From assembly GCA_023664485.1 (NCBI GenBank), contig JAMPFK010000014.1, forward strand, positions 1-64,000: DNA of 64,000 bases, read 5' to 3'. Positions 16,790-25,830 of this stretch are shown in pieces. The notes beneath the pieces were generated by a model that saw nothing but the letters and a program-made list of their open reading frames with translations, was not told where the DNA came from and did not search any database. The DNA is from Bacteroides fragilis (GTDB lineage Bacteria; Bacillota; Clostridia; Lachnospirales; Lachnospiraceae). A program made the position numbers and the translations under genes. Numbering within the stretch: position 1 is the first letter of the stretch; every line of letters starts with the position of its first letter.

Positions 16790-17782
16790 CTAATGCTCAA
16801 CGACTCCAATCCCCATCCATTGATCCGGATAACTTGAAAACACTTTATGCTTTTTATCCTTTGTCGATTCCACAACCTCTTTCCATGTTCTGACCACCCC
16901 TCCGTTAAGGCTGTCATATTCATGTGCATAAATATCATGAAAACATGTTACTTTTTTTGCATACTGCCCCACATTTTCCCAATCCGTTATAGAAGCATCA
17001 TAAGAATGGTCCGCATCAATAAACACAAAATCATAGCTTAATCCTGTATAATCCTCCGACCTGGTCGGAATTTTTTTGTCCAGCGCCGGGAGTACTGCAT
17101 GGTATGTATCAAACGAATCCATCACGTCACAGATGTCTACACAGGTATATTTAAGTCCCTGATTTCTTCTGGAAAGAAGCGCGCACATAATGTAGGAACT
17201 CTTTCCGGCATTTACTCCGATCTCAATGGCTGATTTTACATCCAGATTACTGATATAGCAGCATAATCCCGCAAATTCTTCAACGATCTGCATCATCCCG
17301 TACTGCGTATATATGGTGTCTTCTCCCTGTTTACGAAACGGAAAGATGCCGTATTCTTTAATCCTTGCACACATCCATTCAAAATTGTTGACCTCTTCCT
17401 CCGATGCAGATAATATCTGCTTTAAGATATTGACCTGTCTTGCCACAATCTGCCTGTAATATTCTGTATCTGTTCCCGCATGCTTCTTTGTATAATCCCA
17501 TATTGACATTACCAGATTCGTATCGATTCCAAGCTGGCAGATATCATTTCTGATGCTTTCGGCCATCTCGCCCGACGCCGCTACTACGATAAGATCCCAT
17601 TCATAACGGTTGACTTCCTCTTTCCTGATAACAGGGCAGCCGTCTTTTCGCTCTTCCTTCTTATCCCTGGTAACGAGCGCAACGATCTGCAGAACGCCCT
17701 GTTGTTTCAGATACTCCAATAATTGGCCGTTCGCATAATACACATTTCCGGTTCCCCAGATCAATACTCTGTCTACAATCAT
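16790..17782 (-). CDS. Rossmann module + class I SAM methyltransferase
   Basis: A 330-residue protein. Residues 1-100 are the Rossmann module (VLIWGTGNVYYANGQ, IVALVTRDKK, LIVVAASGE). Residues 180-330 are a class I methyltransferase of the Methyltransf_24 type: SAIEIGVNAGKSSYIM is the SAM loop, YTCVDICD the acidic strand and FVFIDADHSYD the catalytic strand. Such enzymes methylate sugar hydroxyls. GGGGGAG lies upstream. It is closely spaced with its neighbours in the glycan operon. Confidence 0.82.
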   Translation of the reverse strand: MIVDRVLIWGTGNVYYANGQLLEYLKQQGVLQIVALVTRDKKEERKDGCPVIRKEEVNRYEWDLIVVAASGEMAESIRNDICQLGIDTNLVMSIWDYTKKHAGTDTEYYRQIVARQVNILKQILSASEEEVNNFEWMCARIKEYGIFPFRKQGEDTIYTQYGMMQIVEEFAGLCCYISNLDVKSAIEIGVNAGKSSYIMCALLSRRNQGLKYTCVDICDVMDSFDTYHAVLPALDKKIPTRSEDYTGLSYDFVFIDADHSYDASITDWENVGQYAKKVTCFHDIYAHEYDSLNGGVVRTWKEVVESTKDKKHKVFSSYPDQWMGIGVVEH

Positions 17783-17806
17783 TTCTTACTCCCCCAAAAT
17801 GCTTTG

Positions 17807-20089
17807 CTAAATTAATTTCTGGTTAATCATTTCTTTTATCTTCGTGGAGCTTGTACTCTCCGTGTATGGGAAAAATACCATTTCCGAACCTCTGCTGCGC
17901 AAAAACGCCTGTTTCTTAAGCCACGCCGCGCTGTGCTCATAGTCGCTTCCGGAAAATTGTACGTCGAACCGGAATTTCCTGTACGCATCTGCAGTATCAC
18001 AGTATAGTAACGGTATTTTTACGGCCTCGTCCACATACTTACAGGAGCGTACCATTTCCATCCGCTCCTCAAAATGGATGAACGGTTCCGTATGTTTGTT
18101 TTTCCGCACCCCTTCATCGCTCACCACGCCTGCGATAAGATAATCGCACTGCTCTTTTGCACGCCGAAGCAGATTCAGATGTCCTATATGAAAGAGATCG
18201 AATACGCCCGCAACATATCCTATGTGGTACTTCTTCGGCACTGTGCCGCTTTCCGGATAGCATATCCGCCTTCCCCTGATAAACTCCTCGCGCGGGCGCT
18301 CAAAATCCGGCGTATAGATCCCATAATGCTTTACGCCAATTTTTTTCAGTTGTTTCAATACGGGCATATAATCCCTGATACATATGATAACTTTGTATTT
18401 TTCGGCATCCATACCGGCTAATTCTTCCGGCGGGGCCACCCTGATACCTTCCACACAGTTTCCCCAATGTCCGCTGTCGTTGTCCAGAAGCATTTCGGCT
18501 TCGTATTCGTCGCCAAAAAGTTCTATGAACTTATAAGCGTATTTTCCCGATCCAAACAGAATCAGCTTCTTATTTTCGAGTCCGTCCAGAATATCGACAA
18601 AAAGCCTTTTATATTCCCCGATCGAATAGTTCATGGCAAGACGGTTCTCATTTAAGGTTTTCGTATCCTGTTCGGTTTCCGCACGAAACTCTTTTAATAC
18701 GTCCAGATTCCGCAGCCACACCATGAAATCCGCCGAATACCGCATCAGCTGATCCTGATATTTTAAGAGGCCGTACCGTTCCAGGAAAAATTCTCTCGGC
18801 AGTATTTTTTCCAGTTCCGGCTGCCCTCTGTAAATCAGATCGACCATGCGCATGACGACGACATTGACCGGATAATTTTCCATATAAAATTCCTGATCGT
18901 AAAACAGGTATTTTCCATTCACATAAAACGCATTGAGCGGCACTAAATCCACATAAGCATGCGCATAGCACTGTTCTTCCGGCATATTCTCATCGATCGT
19001 TTCGACCGGCTCCGACGATTTCAGGATATATTCTCTGAAAACGTCCATTTCATGAATAAACGCTTCTTTATCTTTTTGAAGAAGTTCCTGTAAATGGAGC
19101 TGCGCCGTATCTGCGTCTACATAGGGCATGACATAAATATCCTTTATCATTTCCGCCTCTACGACCGGAATGCCGTGGTTTCTCAAATCGATGTCGTTCT
19201 TCATAAGCGCATGGATGTGTGAGATTCCTTCCGCAAAAAGCGCTCTTTTTTCAACTTTTCCGTCACTGCGTATTACAGTGGCGAGGCCGTGCTCTCTTCC
19301 GCGGTCCAAAGAGAGCGTCACCTGTAAGGCTTTTGCAGATTCAGCCGCATCTTTTTTCTCCTCATTGATCCATTCAAAAAGATAGGCCCCCGCAAATTCA
19401 TGAAGCGTCCTGTTCTCCACAAGCTGCCCATACAGATATTCCTCTTTTAAGAACACCGATTCCCTGTGTCCGTATCTCGGAATGATTCTGAGTTCCAGGT
19501 TTTCTTTCGGATAATAATCCTTTGCGAAAAGCATCTGCGGATAGTACAGATTCGGAAATATGGAATAACGCCTGAAATTTTTTATTCCCGCTTCGGATAA
19601 AAAGGTTTCCGTCTCTTCAGCGGAATAATTACGTCCTTTCAGGCCGCCGAGTTCCTGTGGGCTGAGCCTGTGATAATTTTCCACACCGTCAAATACCCTG
19701 TCCGTAAACTCATCCCGATCGCCGCAGAAATACTGGATCCCCAGCCTGTTGTTCGTTCCAAGAAGAAGCCGGCCGCCTCTTTTTAATGCCTTCTTCATGC
19801 GGCAAAGTAATTTTACAGGATCCGGACAGCGCTCGATCATCCCGATCCCGATCACATAATCATACGATCCGTCCGCCTGGTCCGGCATATTTTCCTTCCA
19901 TAATTCCTCTGCGGAAACCGCCGTTACCGCAAGCCCCTTTTCGCAAAGCAGCTCTTCCATATGAAAATCCCGGCTGTCAACGCACAGCGCCTTTTTCCCT
20001 TTTTCAAAGGGATACCAGATAAGCGTTCCTTTCGGAAGCTCCTTCAAAAGTTCTTCCGCTTTTTCTTTTTTCTCAGGACTCCGCATCAT
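17807..20089 (-). CDS. Four-part fusion: methyltransferase-like, kinase-like, Rossmann module, cytidylyltransferase
   Basis: A 760-residue protein. Residues 1-190 resemble a class I methyltransferase (YDYVIGIGMIERCPDPVKLL, then a conserved RGGRLLLGTNN strand), though the SAM loop is poorly conserved. Residues 200-500 carry a phosphotransferase/kinase-like pattern (HAYVDLVPLNAFYVNGK, then FYDQEF), giving an order like WbdD chain terminators. Residues 505-600 are the Rossmann module (LILFGSGKYAYKF, MLLDNDSGHWG). Residues 620-760 are a TagD-type cytidylyltransferase (GVFDLFHIGHLNLL, STSSTKI). It may make or add a CDP-activated cap. AAAGGAG precedes the ATG; its 5' end overlaps the GT2 gene by 17 bp. 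Confidence 0.72.
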   Translation of the reverse strand: MMRSPEKKEKAEELLKELPKGTLIWYPFEKGKKALCVDSRDFHMEELLCEKGLAVTAVSAEELWKENMPDQADGSYDYVIGIGMIERCPDPVKLLCRMKKALKRGGRLLLGTNNRLGIQYFCGDRDEFTDRVFDGVENYHRLSPQELGGLKGRNYSAEETETFLSEAGIKNFRRYSIFPNLYYPQMLFAKDYYPKENLELRIIPRYGHRESVFLKEEYLYGQLVENRTLHEFAGAYLFEWINEEKKDAAESAKALQVTLSLDRGREHGLATVIRSDGKVEKRALFAEGISHIHALMKNDIDLRNHGIPVVEAEMIKDIYVMPYVDADTAQLHLQELLQKDKEAFIHEMDVFREYILKSSEPVETIDENMPEEQCYAHAYVDLVPLNAFYVNGKYLFYDQEFYMENYPVNVVVMRMVDLIYRGQPELEKILPREFFLERYGLLKYQDQLMRYSADFMVWLRNLDVLKEFRAETEQDTKTLNENRLAMNYSIGEYKRLFVDILDGLENKKLILFGSGKYAYKFIELFGDEYEAEMLLDNDSGHWGNCVEGIRVAPPEELAGMDAEKYKVIICIRDYMPVLKQLKKIGVKHYGIYTPDFERPREEFIRGRRICYPESGTVPKKYHIGYVAGVFDLFHIGHLNLLRRAKEQCDYLIAGVVSDEGVRKNKHTEPFIHFEERMEMVRSCKYVDEAVKIPLLYCDTADAYRKFRFDVQFSGSDYEHSAAWLKKQAFLRSRGSEMVFFPYTESTSSTKIKEMINQKLI

Positions 20090-21380
20090 CTCTCAGCTCC
20101 TTTTTCCGTTTTTCGAAATATGGTCTGTACATCTCTTTAAACTGCCTTAACGCCTTATCAAAAGATGTAAAATAAAAATAGTCTTTTTCGTCGCCGATCC
20201 AGTTTTTATAGCCGTCAATATAATACCATGGCAGAATATTTTCACCGACCTTTGTCACATGTTCGCATAATCTGAACAATGCGTCGAAACGATCGAGGTC
20301 ATAGCCTTCCGTGGAAAAAGCCACCGTTACTTCCATACGCTCATTAATCCCCGAAAAATAATTCAGCACGGTATTCAGCGCCTGATAGTCGGCTCCGTTA
20401 TGCCGCGGCATCAGGATAAAAACTTTTTCCCATCCGGCAAGCTTCTGCCTGAGCAGGCTGTTTTCACGCGTAAAGATTCCTATCTTTCCATCTTCCGCTT
20501 TTCCTGTTATTCCATGCGCGAAATCATCCCATGCGTTCCACCTCGTCATCATGGTCGCCATAAGTTTCTTCGGCGGGCAGCCATAAAGTTTGGAAAACAG
20601 TTCGTATGTCACATTGTCATAAAATTCATCGAGCCGTTCTTCCGGCAGATATTTTGTGTAAAAACGATATCTGTTGCGATTGGCATAGTACGCCAGGAAT
20701 AAATTCTGCGGCCCGGCGCCGGATATATCATGATACGCTTTTGCCAGGCCCAGCACCACGACTTTATATCCGGCCCTGCGGCACCGCATACACATCTCCA
20801 CATCATCCCAGTAGATGAAATTCTCTTCCGGCATCCCGCCTGCCGCTTTGACAGCCTCCATTCTGCACAGCAGGGCGCAGCTTGCCACATAGTCGGCTTC
20901 CATTGCAACAGAAAGTTCCAGTTTGCGCGACCGCGCCATGATTCCCTTCATATAAAAGCTGTCAAAATCAAGCCGGCCGCCAAAATCCTGATAGATTTCA
21001 GGATAATCCATATTCAGCGTTTCCGCGCCGCAGAATCCCACATCCTCATGCGTTTTTAAATATTCATACAGGTATTCTATGGCGTGTTCCTCTAACATCG
21101 CATCGTTATCGAGCAGCATAATATACCGGTAGCCCAGTTCTGCCGCCTTCTTTATCCCTGTGTTAAATCCGCCTGAACCGCCGATATTCTCCGCGTTCAC
21201 AATGATATGCACCGTATCGCCGAAACTTTCCCGGAGCTTTGCAACAGATCCGTCAGCGGAAGCATTATCGATAACATAAATATCCAGATCTTTAAAAGTC
21301 TGATCGATGACTTTTTCCACGCATTTCACAACATAATCCGCTTTATTGTAATTACAGATGAATACTCCGATCGTGTTCAT
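20073..21380 (-). CDS. GT2 glycosyltransferase, rhamnosyltransferase-like
   Basis: A 435-residue GT2 enzyme. The GT-A core occupies residues 1-280: FICNYNKADYVVKCVEKV, VIDNASADGS, NIGGSGGFNTGI, LLDNDAML (the D-x-D site) and IYWDDVEMCMRCRRAGY, a pattern of rhamnosyl- and galactofuranosyltransferase-like members. The C-terminal 130 residues are unassigned and lack the G-x-G-x-x-G of the Rossmann module, unusual in this locus. It would transfer a sugar from a nucleotide donor in the cytoplasm. AAGGA precedes the ATG. Confidence 0.85.
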   Translation of the reverse strand: MNTIGVFICNYNKADYVVKCVEKVIDQTFKDLDIYVIDNASADGSVAKLRESFGDTVHIIVNAENIGGSGGFNTGIKKAAELGYRYIMLLDNDAMLEEHAIEYLYEYLKTHEDVGFCGAETLNMDYPEIYQDFGGRLDFDSFYMKGIMARSRKLELSVAMEADYVASCALLCRMEAVKAAGGMPEENFIYWDDVEMCMRCRRAGYKVVVLGLAKAYHDISGAGPQNLFLAYYANRNRYRFYTKYLPEERLDEFYDNVTYELFSKLYGCPPKKLMATMMTRWNAWDDFAHGITGKAEDGKIGIFTRENSLLRQKLAGWEKVFILMPRHNGADYQALNTVLNYFSGINERMEVTVAFSTEGYDLDRFDALFRLCEHVTKVGENILPWYYIDGYKNWIGDEKDYFYFTSFDKALRQFKEMYRPYFEKRKKELRDDAES

Positions 21381-21400
21381 ATTTCCTTACAATCTCCCTT

Positions 21401-22612
21401 TTACCGTATTTCAAAAAGTTCATGGCGGGCAGCATAATAATCCTTCATCCCCTCTGTCTGCGGTCCGAAAGAAAAGTGGCCGGCAACACTGCTCTCATCG
21501 ACTACAAGCGCCTGGGATTTCAGGACCGTACGCGCGCACATATGCACCTCGTCCTCTCCCACATCGCCCGGCCGGCCGGTTCCATATGGATACCTCCCGC
21601 CCATTTTATCCCAGAACTCCCGATCATAAAGGATACAGCCGATACTGAACCGCACATTGCAGAAACTGTACTCCTGGCTGTTATGAAACCTTCTGTTCAG
21701 TTCATCAAGCCCCGGAAGCTCCCCTGTCGCTCCCCACATAAAGGCGGCCGCTTCGATATCGGACTCGATTTTCTTATCGGGATATCCTCCGCTCAGCACT
21801 TTGTCAAATTTCTCTTCGTACCTGCTGCGCATACCGAGTTTATCCAGAATCCTGATATACCCATATCCATTCAATGGAATCAGCGGCGCAACTACTCCAA
21901 CGCTGCACGGCCCCTGATCCTGCGCGAGGACAAATGTCCTCATCATCGATTCCAGCGTCCCCTCCGTGAGGAAAATATCTTCATCCATCTTGTAGAACCA
22001 CTGGTATTCCCGATAATATTCCATCGCAATATTCTGTATCATCGTAACGGAATTGCAGGACGTATGCAGATAAGACCATCCCTTTTCCCCGGCAATCTCC
22101 GCCAGCCTGTCACTCCGTAAGCCGGAGGACAGTATACAGACTTCCACATCATCCGGTATATATTTTTCCAGCCTTTCAAAAACATCATCCCATAGAAATT
22201 CTTTATAACCCGCAAGAACGAACAGAACTTTGCCGCCGGATCTGCGCCTGTCAGTAAAACTGTATTTTTCCAGCATATAAATCTTTTCCAGGATTTCCGG
22301 TTCCGGTACGGCGTATCTGTCATATCCGGCCTCTTCCAGTTTCCGTATGATGCCTTCCCGATGCTTCTGGCCCGCCGTGATCCAGAAAAAGGCGCTGTCT
22401 CCCGGCACAGAAAGTCCGGAAAGGGGCAGCACGTTCAGGCTCCCCAGCTTTTCAGGGTTACCGCTCTTTTCGGATACGACAATGCCTTCTATCGGGCGGC
22501 TGGGAAGCTCCCGCCTGAATCTCTGCAGATAATTTATCCCGGTAAGCCCCGCTCCGTATAAGTAGATATGCTGTGCATTATCCAGTTTTTCTCTTAACGC
22601 ATGAATATCCAT
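21401..22612 (-). CDS. Rossmann module + GT-A-type glycosyltransferase
   Basis: A 403-residue protein. Residues 1-115 are the Rossmann module (HIYLYGAGLTGINYLQRF, GIVVSEKSG, FFWITAGQ). Residues 128-400 look like a GT-A transferase: VLFVLAGYKEFLWDDVF starts it, YKMDEDIFLTEGTL holds the D-x-D-like site, and VGEDEVHMCARTVL resembles the acidic ED motif of GT2-like enzymes. The exact family is unclear, and so is the sugar. It is set between a GT2 gene and an epimerase gene on the same strand. Confidence 0.68.
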   Translation of the reverse strand: MDIHALREKLDNAQHIYLYGAGLTGINYLQRFRRELPSRPIEGIVVSEKSGNPEKLGSLNVLPLSGLSVPGDSAFFWITAGQKHREGIIRKLEEAGYDRYAVPEPEILEKIYMLEKYSFTDRRRSGGKVLFVLAGYKEFLWDDVFERLEKYIPDDVEVCILSSGLRSDRLAEIAGEKGWSYLHTSCNSVTMIQNIAMEYYREYQWFYKMDEDIFLTEGTLESMMRTFVLAQDQGPCSVGVVAPLIPLNGYGYIRILDKLGMRSRYEEKFDKVLSGGYPDKKIESDIEAAAFMWGATGELPGLDELNRRFHNSQEYSFCNVRFSIGCILYDREFWDKMGGRYPYGTGRPGDVGEDEVHMCARTVLKSQALVVDESSVAGHFSFGPQTEGMKDYYAARHELFEIR

Positions 22613-22684
22613 CGTTACCGTCTGCCTTTCCGTTCCGAATATGGCCGCTGTCCATCCGCTTCCGCGCGTATACCGGTTCTTTCC

Positions 22685-23752
22685 TCATATACCGGATACT
22701 TCCCGCAGTATTCCAATTGTCCGCTCCACTCCGGTTCTGATATCATATTTCATTTTCCAGCCAAGCGCTTTTATTTTGCCGCCGTCAAGCCTCGCTTTGG
22801 TCGCCGTGCTGTAACCGGCTCTTTCAACCGCGTCCGGAATATCGAAATCTACCTCCACCTTACACAGTCCGGCCGCTATCCCGGCCAGATCTCTCAGCCG
22901 GATATCCGACCTGCCGTCGGCTATATTATAGGCCTCGCCGCACTGCCCGCAGAGCATCACGGTAAAAAGCCCGGCAACGGCATCCGCCGCATATGTGTAC
23001 GAATAATATTGATATCCTTCGCTTTTCAACACGATATTCTCGCCGTTCACGGCTTTTTTGATAAACTGTGAAACCGCTTTGGTATCGGTCATAAGCATCG
23101 TAGGGCCATAAGTACGCGTAAAACGCGGAATGACAACATCGATTCCCTTTTCCTTCAGATATGCCTGGCATAACGCTTCCCCGCACCGCTTGCTCTCAGG
23201 ATAGCCTGCACGGAGCGTATTGGCATCGATATATCCGCAGTACGCTTCCGTGAAAAATTCCACGTCTCCCCTGTTTTCCCCGTATACCTCATTTGACGAG
23301 GCAAACACAAATCTTTTGGCATGATGCTTCGCCGCGTATCTTAATAAATGATCCGTTCCGAATACGTTTGTCGTGATCGTGGCAATCGGGTTTTCGGCAT
23401 ACGCTACCGGATGCGTACAGCTCGCAAGATGAATGATATAGTCGTAATCCTCATCGGTTCTGCCATCCAGTGGATAATTGATATCATGCTCCAGGAAATG
23501 AAAAAACGGGCTTTCCAGATACTCCGAAAACCTTTTCTCCGCCGCTTCCCGGTTCCGCCCCAGCGCGTATACCGTACAGTTCATGCCGGAACGCCGGTTT
23601 TTCTCCATCAGCACATCGACCGCAAAACTGCCGATCAGTCCGCCGGCTCCGGTAATCAGGATTCTGGCATCCTGTAATTTATCCCACGGCAGCATAAGCC
23701 CCGCCGCATATCTGATGTCCTCCATGTATCTTTCATTCTCTAAAAGTCTCAC
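22685..23752 (-). CDS. NAD-dependent epimerase/dehydratase (extended SDR)
   Basis: A 355-residue extended short-chain dehydrogenase. The NAD motif is ILITGAGGLIGSFAVD near residue 30; the HLASCTHP, SSNEVYG and Y-x-x-x-K (YPESKRCGE) elements give the Ser/Thr-Tyr-Lys site. It resembles dTDP- or UDP-sugar dehydratases and epimerases. GTG is the start codon, with AGGGGG 5 nt upstream. It directly follows the IspD/TarI-type gene, so the pair may act on one activated sugar or polyol. Confidence 0.85.
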   Translation of the reverse strand: MRLLENERYMEDIRYAAGLMLPWDKLQDARILITGAGGLIGSFAVDVLMEKNRRSGMNCTVYALGRNREAAEKRFSEYLESPFFHFLEHDINYPLDGRTDEDYDYIIHLASCTHPVAYAENPIATITTNVFGTDHLLRYAAKHHAKRFVFASSNEVYGENRGDVEFFTEAYCGYIDANTLRAGYPESKRCGEALCQAYLKEKGIDVVIPRFTRTYGPTMLMTDTKAVSQFIKKAVNGENIVLKSEGYQYYSYTYAADAVAGLFTVMLCGQCGEAYNIADGRSDIRLRDLAGIAAGLCKVEVDFDIPDAVERAGYSTATKARLDGGKIKALGWKMKYDIRTGVERTIGILREVSGI

Positions 23753-23761
23753 CGCATCCCC

Positions 23762-24478
23762 CTATTTCAGCCATTTATCTTTTTCCATCTTTAAATAAGC
23801 CTTAAACAGTTCAAGATCATCTTTGGTCGTAATTTTGATATTTTTATCCGAGCCCGCGGCAAAATGCAGTTTTTCCCCCAGCTCGACCATCATCGTGTTT
23901 GCGTAAGCGGAACCGTTAATGCCGATTTTCTTTTCATAGGCCTCATGATATGCCCTGTTAAGCCTGCCATACCGGTATGCCTGCGGCGTTGCCACACGGC
24001 GCAGCGTTTCGCGCGGAATATATTTTGTCGTCGATTCCTCATCCTCTGTCACAAATATCTGCTCATTATACGGAAGCGACGTCACCGCATTGCCATACTG
24101 CATACATTTGATAATGACGTCGGATAATACGCTGTCATCCACCAAAGGCCTGATGCCGTCATGAATAATAATAATATCTTCATCGCTGCATTTTCCCTCA
24201 AGAGAGTAAACGCCATCCCTGATAGATTCCTGAGCCGTACTGCCGCCGGACACGATCCATTTGAGTTTGTCGATGTTGAACTGCTTCGCATATGCCCTTA
24301 CGACGTCATGCCAGCCATCGATACAGACCAGCTCGATCGCATCGATCTGCGGATGTTTCTGGAAACTCTCCAGCGTATAGATCAATACGGGCTTATCGTA
24401 CACATTGATAAACTGCTTCGGTATGTCCTGCCCCAGACGCTGCCCTGAGCCCCCGGCTATGATAAGCGCTATGTTCAT
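23762..24478 (-). CDS. IspD/TarI-family cytidylyltransferase
   Basis: A 238-residue nucleotidyltransferase of the IspD/TarI family. The N-terminal signature is IIAGGSGQRLGQDIPKQF, with IHDGIRPLVD and TPQAYRYG further on. IspD makes CDP-methylerythritol for isoprenoids and TarI makes CDP-ribitol for teichoic acid. Its place inside a glycan locus next to an SDR gene favours a CDP-polyol or CDP-sugar role. AAGGAG lies upstream of the ATG. The substrate cannot be fixed from sequence alone. Confidence 0.82.
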   Translation of the reverse strand: MNIALIIAGGSGQRLGQDIPKQFINVYDKPVLIYTLESFQKHPQIDAIELVCIDGWHDVVRAYAKQFNIDKLKWIVSGGSTAQESIRDGVYSLEGKCSDEDIIIIHDGIRPLVDDSVLSDVIIKCMQYGNAVTSLPYNEQIFVTEDEESTTKYIPRETLRRVATPQAYRYGRLNRAYHEAYEKKIGINGSAYANTMMVELGEKLHFAAGSDKNIKITTKDDLELFKAYLKMEKDKWLK

Positions 24479-24539
24479 TTTCTGACTCCTTCATAAAAAG
24501 ATTCGCTCAAAATATTTATGCACTTTGGGCTAAATATCG

Positions 24540-25829
24540 TTAATAGATGTAGTAAAAATAATTGGTCAGCCGCGACAGATCCACCGTATCCGCAAAACCC
24601 AGCCTTTCCAGCTGCTCCTTCATCTGAAAATACGATCCGGAACGGTCTCTTACGCCCATGACCACGACAGAATCCCGGCTGTACCGCGCCAGCTCATCGA
24701 TACATCTTACCGATAAGTTTCCGACGCTTTCCGCCGTTTTCCCGGCGGATACTGCAAAGCACAACAGCTTCCCCTGCAGGCCCTGACAGGCAAGGATGCG
24801 CATCGCGGCCTGTCCCAGCAGTCCCGCGCCGTAAATAATGATATGTCCGGCCCCTTCCAGCTTCTGCTGCGTCTCCCGTTTCGCCCGGATGAATGTTTCA
24901 CAGAATCCGTCCGGATCGGCACACACCTTTTCCAGCCATTCATACAGGTCCTTATTTTCAGAAGCCAGTTCTCCATATTTTTCAAAATCTCTGATAATGG
25001 TATCGCAATACCCCCGCTTCAAGTCGTCCGCAATGCGCAGAAAGACGCCCCTGTGGCGAAAGACCCTGTAATAACGGCAGATATCCAGTTCATATCTTTT
25101 CTTTTTCTTCTCCAGTATCTTTTCCGCAAAATCATATTCCTTCGCCATTGTCATCACATTGCTCTTCTTTTTGACCGACGCCAGCGGGTTATCCTGTCTG
25201 TACAGATAGAAAGCGTCTTTCAGCCACATGGCCCTCTTACAGAATGACAGGGTCTGTATCCAGAAGCCGTTGTCCTGATAGGCGGCGCCCGGCGTTTCAT
25301 TATGGCGTATCGCGTTTTCCTTCAGAAAACTTCTTTTGTATATGCCTGTCCATGTATTCATGAAAAACCGGAAGAAAAGCTTCCTGTCGGAAGAATCCAG
25401 CACCTTTCCATAATACTCATTCAGGTCTTCCCTGTGATATTCACAGGTATACTGCAGATTTTCCCACCAGAATACCACATCGGATTTGACAAGGTCCAAA
25501 TCGTTTTCTTTCGCGGCGGAATAAAGCTTCTCATACATATCCGGCAGGATACGGTCGTCGCTTTCCACGATTCCTATGTATTCTCCCGACGCCGTATCTA
25601 TCCCGATGTTCATGGAATGCCCATAACCGCTGTTCTCCTTATGAAATACACGCAGACGGCTGTCTTTCCCGGCATAACCATCTAAAATGGCCGGACTCCT
25701 GTCTGTGGAGCCGTCGTCTACACAGATCACTTCTATATCCTCCAGAGTCTGCGCCAGTATGCTGTCAAGACAGGCCGGAAGGTACTGTTCCACATTGCAG
25801 ACCGGCACGATAACGGATACTTTCGGCAT
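24540..25829 (-). CDS. GT2 glycosyltransferase + Rossmann module
   Basis: A 429-residue protein. Residues 1-230 are a GT2 domain: SVIVPVCNVEQYLPACLDSI, VDDGSTDRSPAILD, GYGHSMNIGID and IVESDDRILPDM. Residues 325-429 are the Rossmann module (HIIIYGAGLLGQAAMRIL, CFAVSAGKTAE, VVVMGVRDRS). AGGAG lies just upstream of the ATG, and the preceding gene ends two bases before it. The donor sugar is unknown. The module is at the C-terminus here, unlike the next gene where it is N-terminal. Confidence 0.83.
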   Translation of the reverse strand: MPKVSVIVPVCNVEQYLPACLDSILAQTLEDIEVICVDDGSTDRSPAILDGYAGKDSRLRVFHKENSGYGHSMNIGIDTASGEYIGIVESDDRILPDMYEKLYSAAKENDLDLVKSDVVFWWENLQYTCEYHREDLNEYYGKVLDSSDRKLFFRFFMNTWTGIYKRSFLKENAIRHNETPGAAYQDNGFWIQTLSFCKRAMWLKDAFYLYRQDNPLASVKKKSNVMTMAKEYDFAEKILEKKKKRYELDICRYYRVFRHRGVFLRIADDLKRGYCDTIIRDFEKYGELASENKDLYEWLEKVCADPDGFCETFIRAKRETQQKLEGAGHIIIYGAGLLGQAAMRILACQGLQGKLLCFAVSAGKTAESVGNLSVRCIDELARYSRDSVVVMGVRDRSGSYFQMKEQLERLGFADTVDLSRLTNYFYYIY

Positions 25830-25830
25830 G

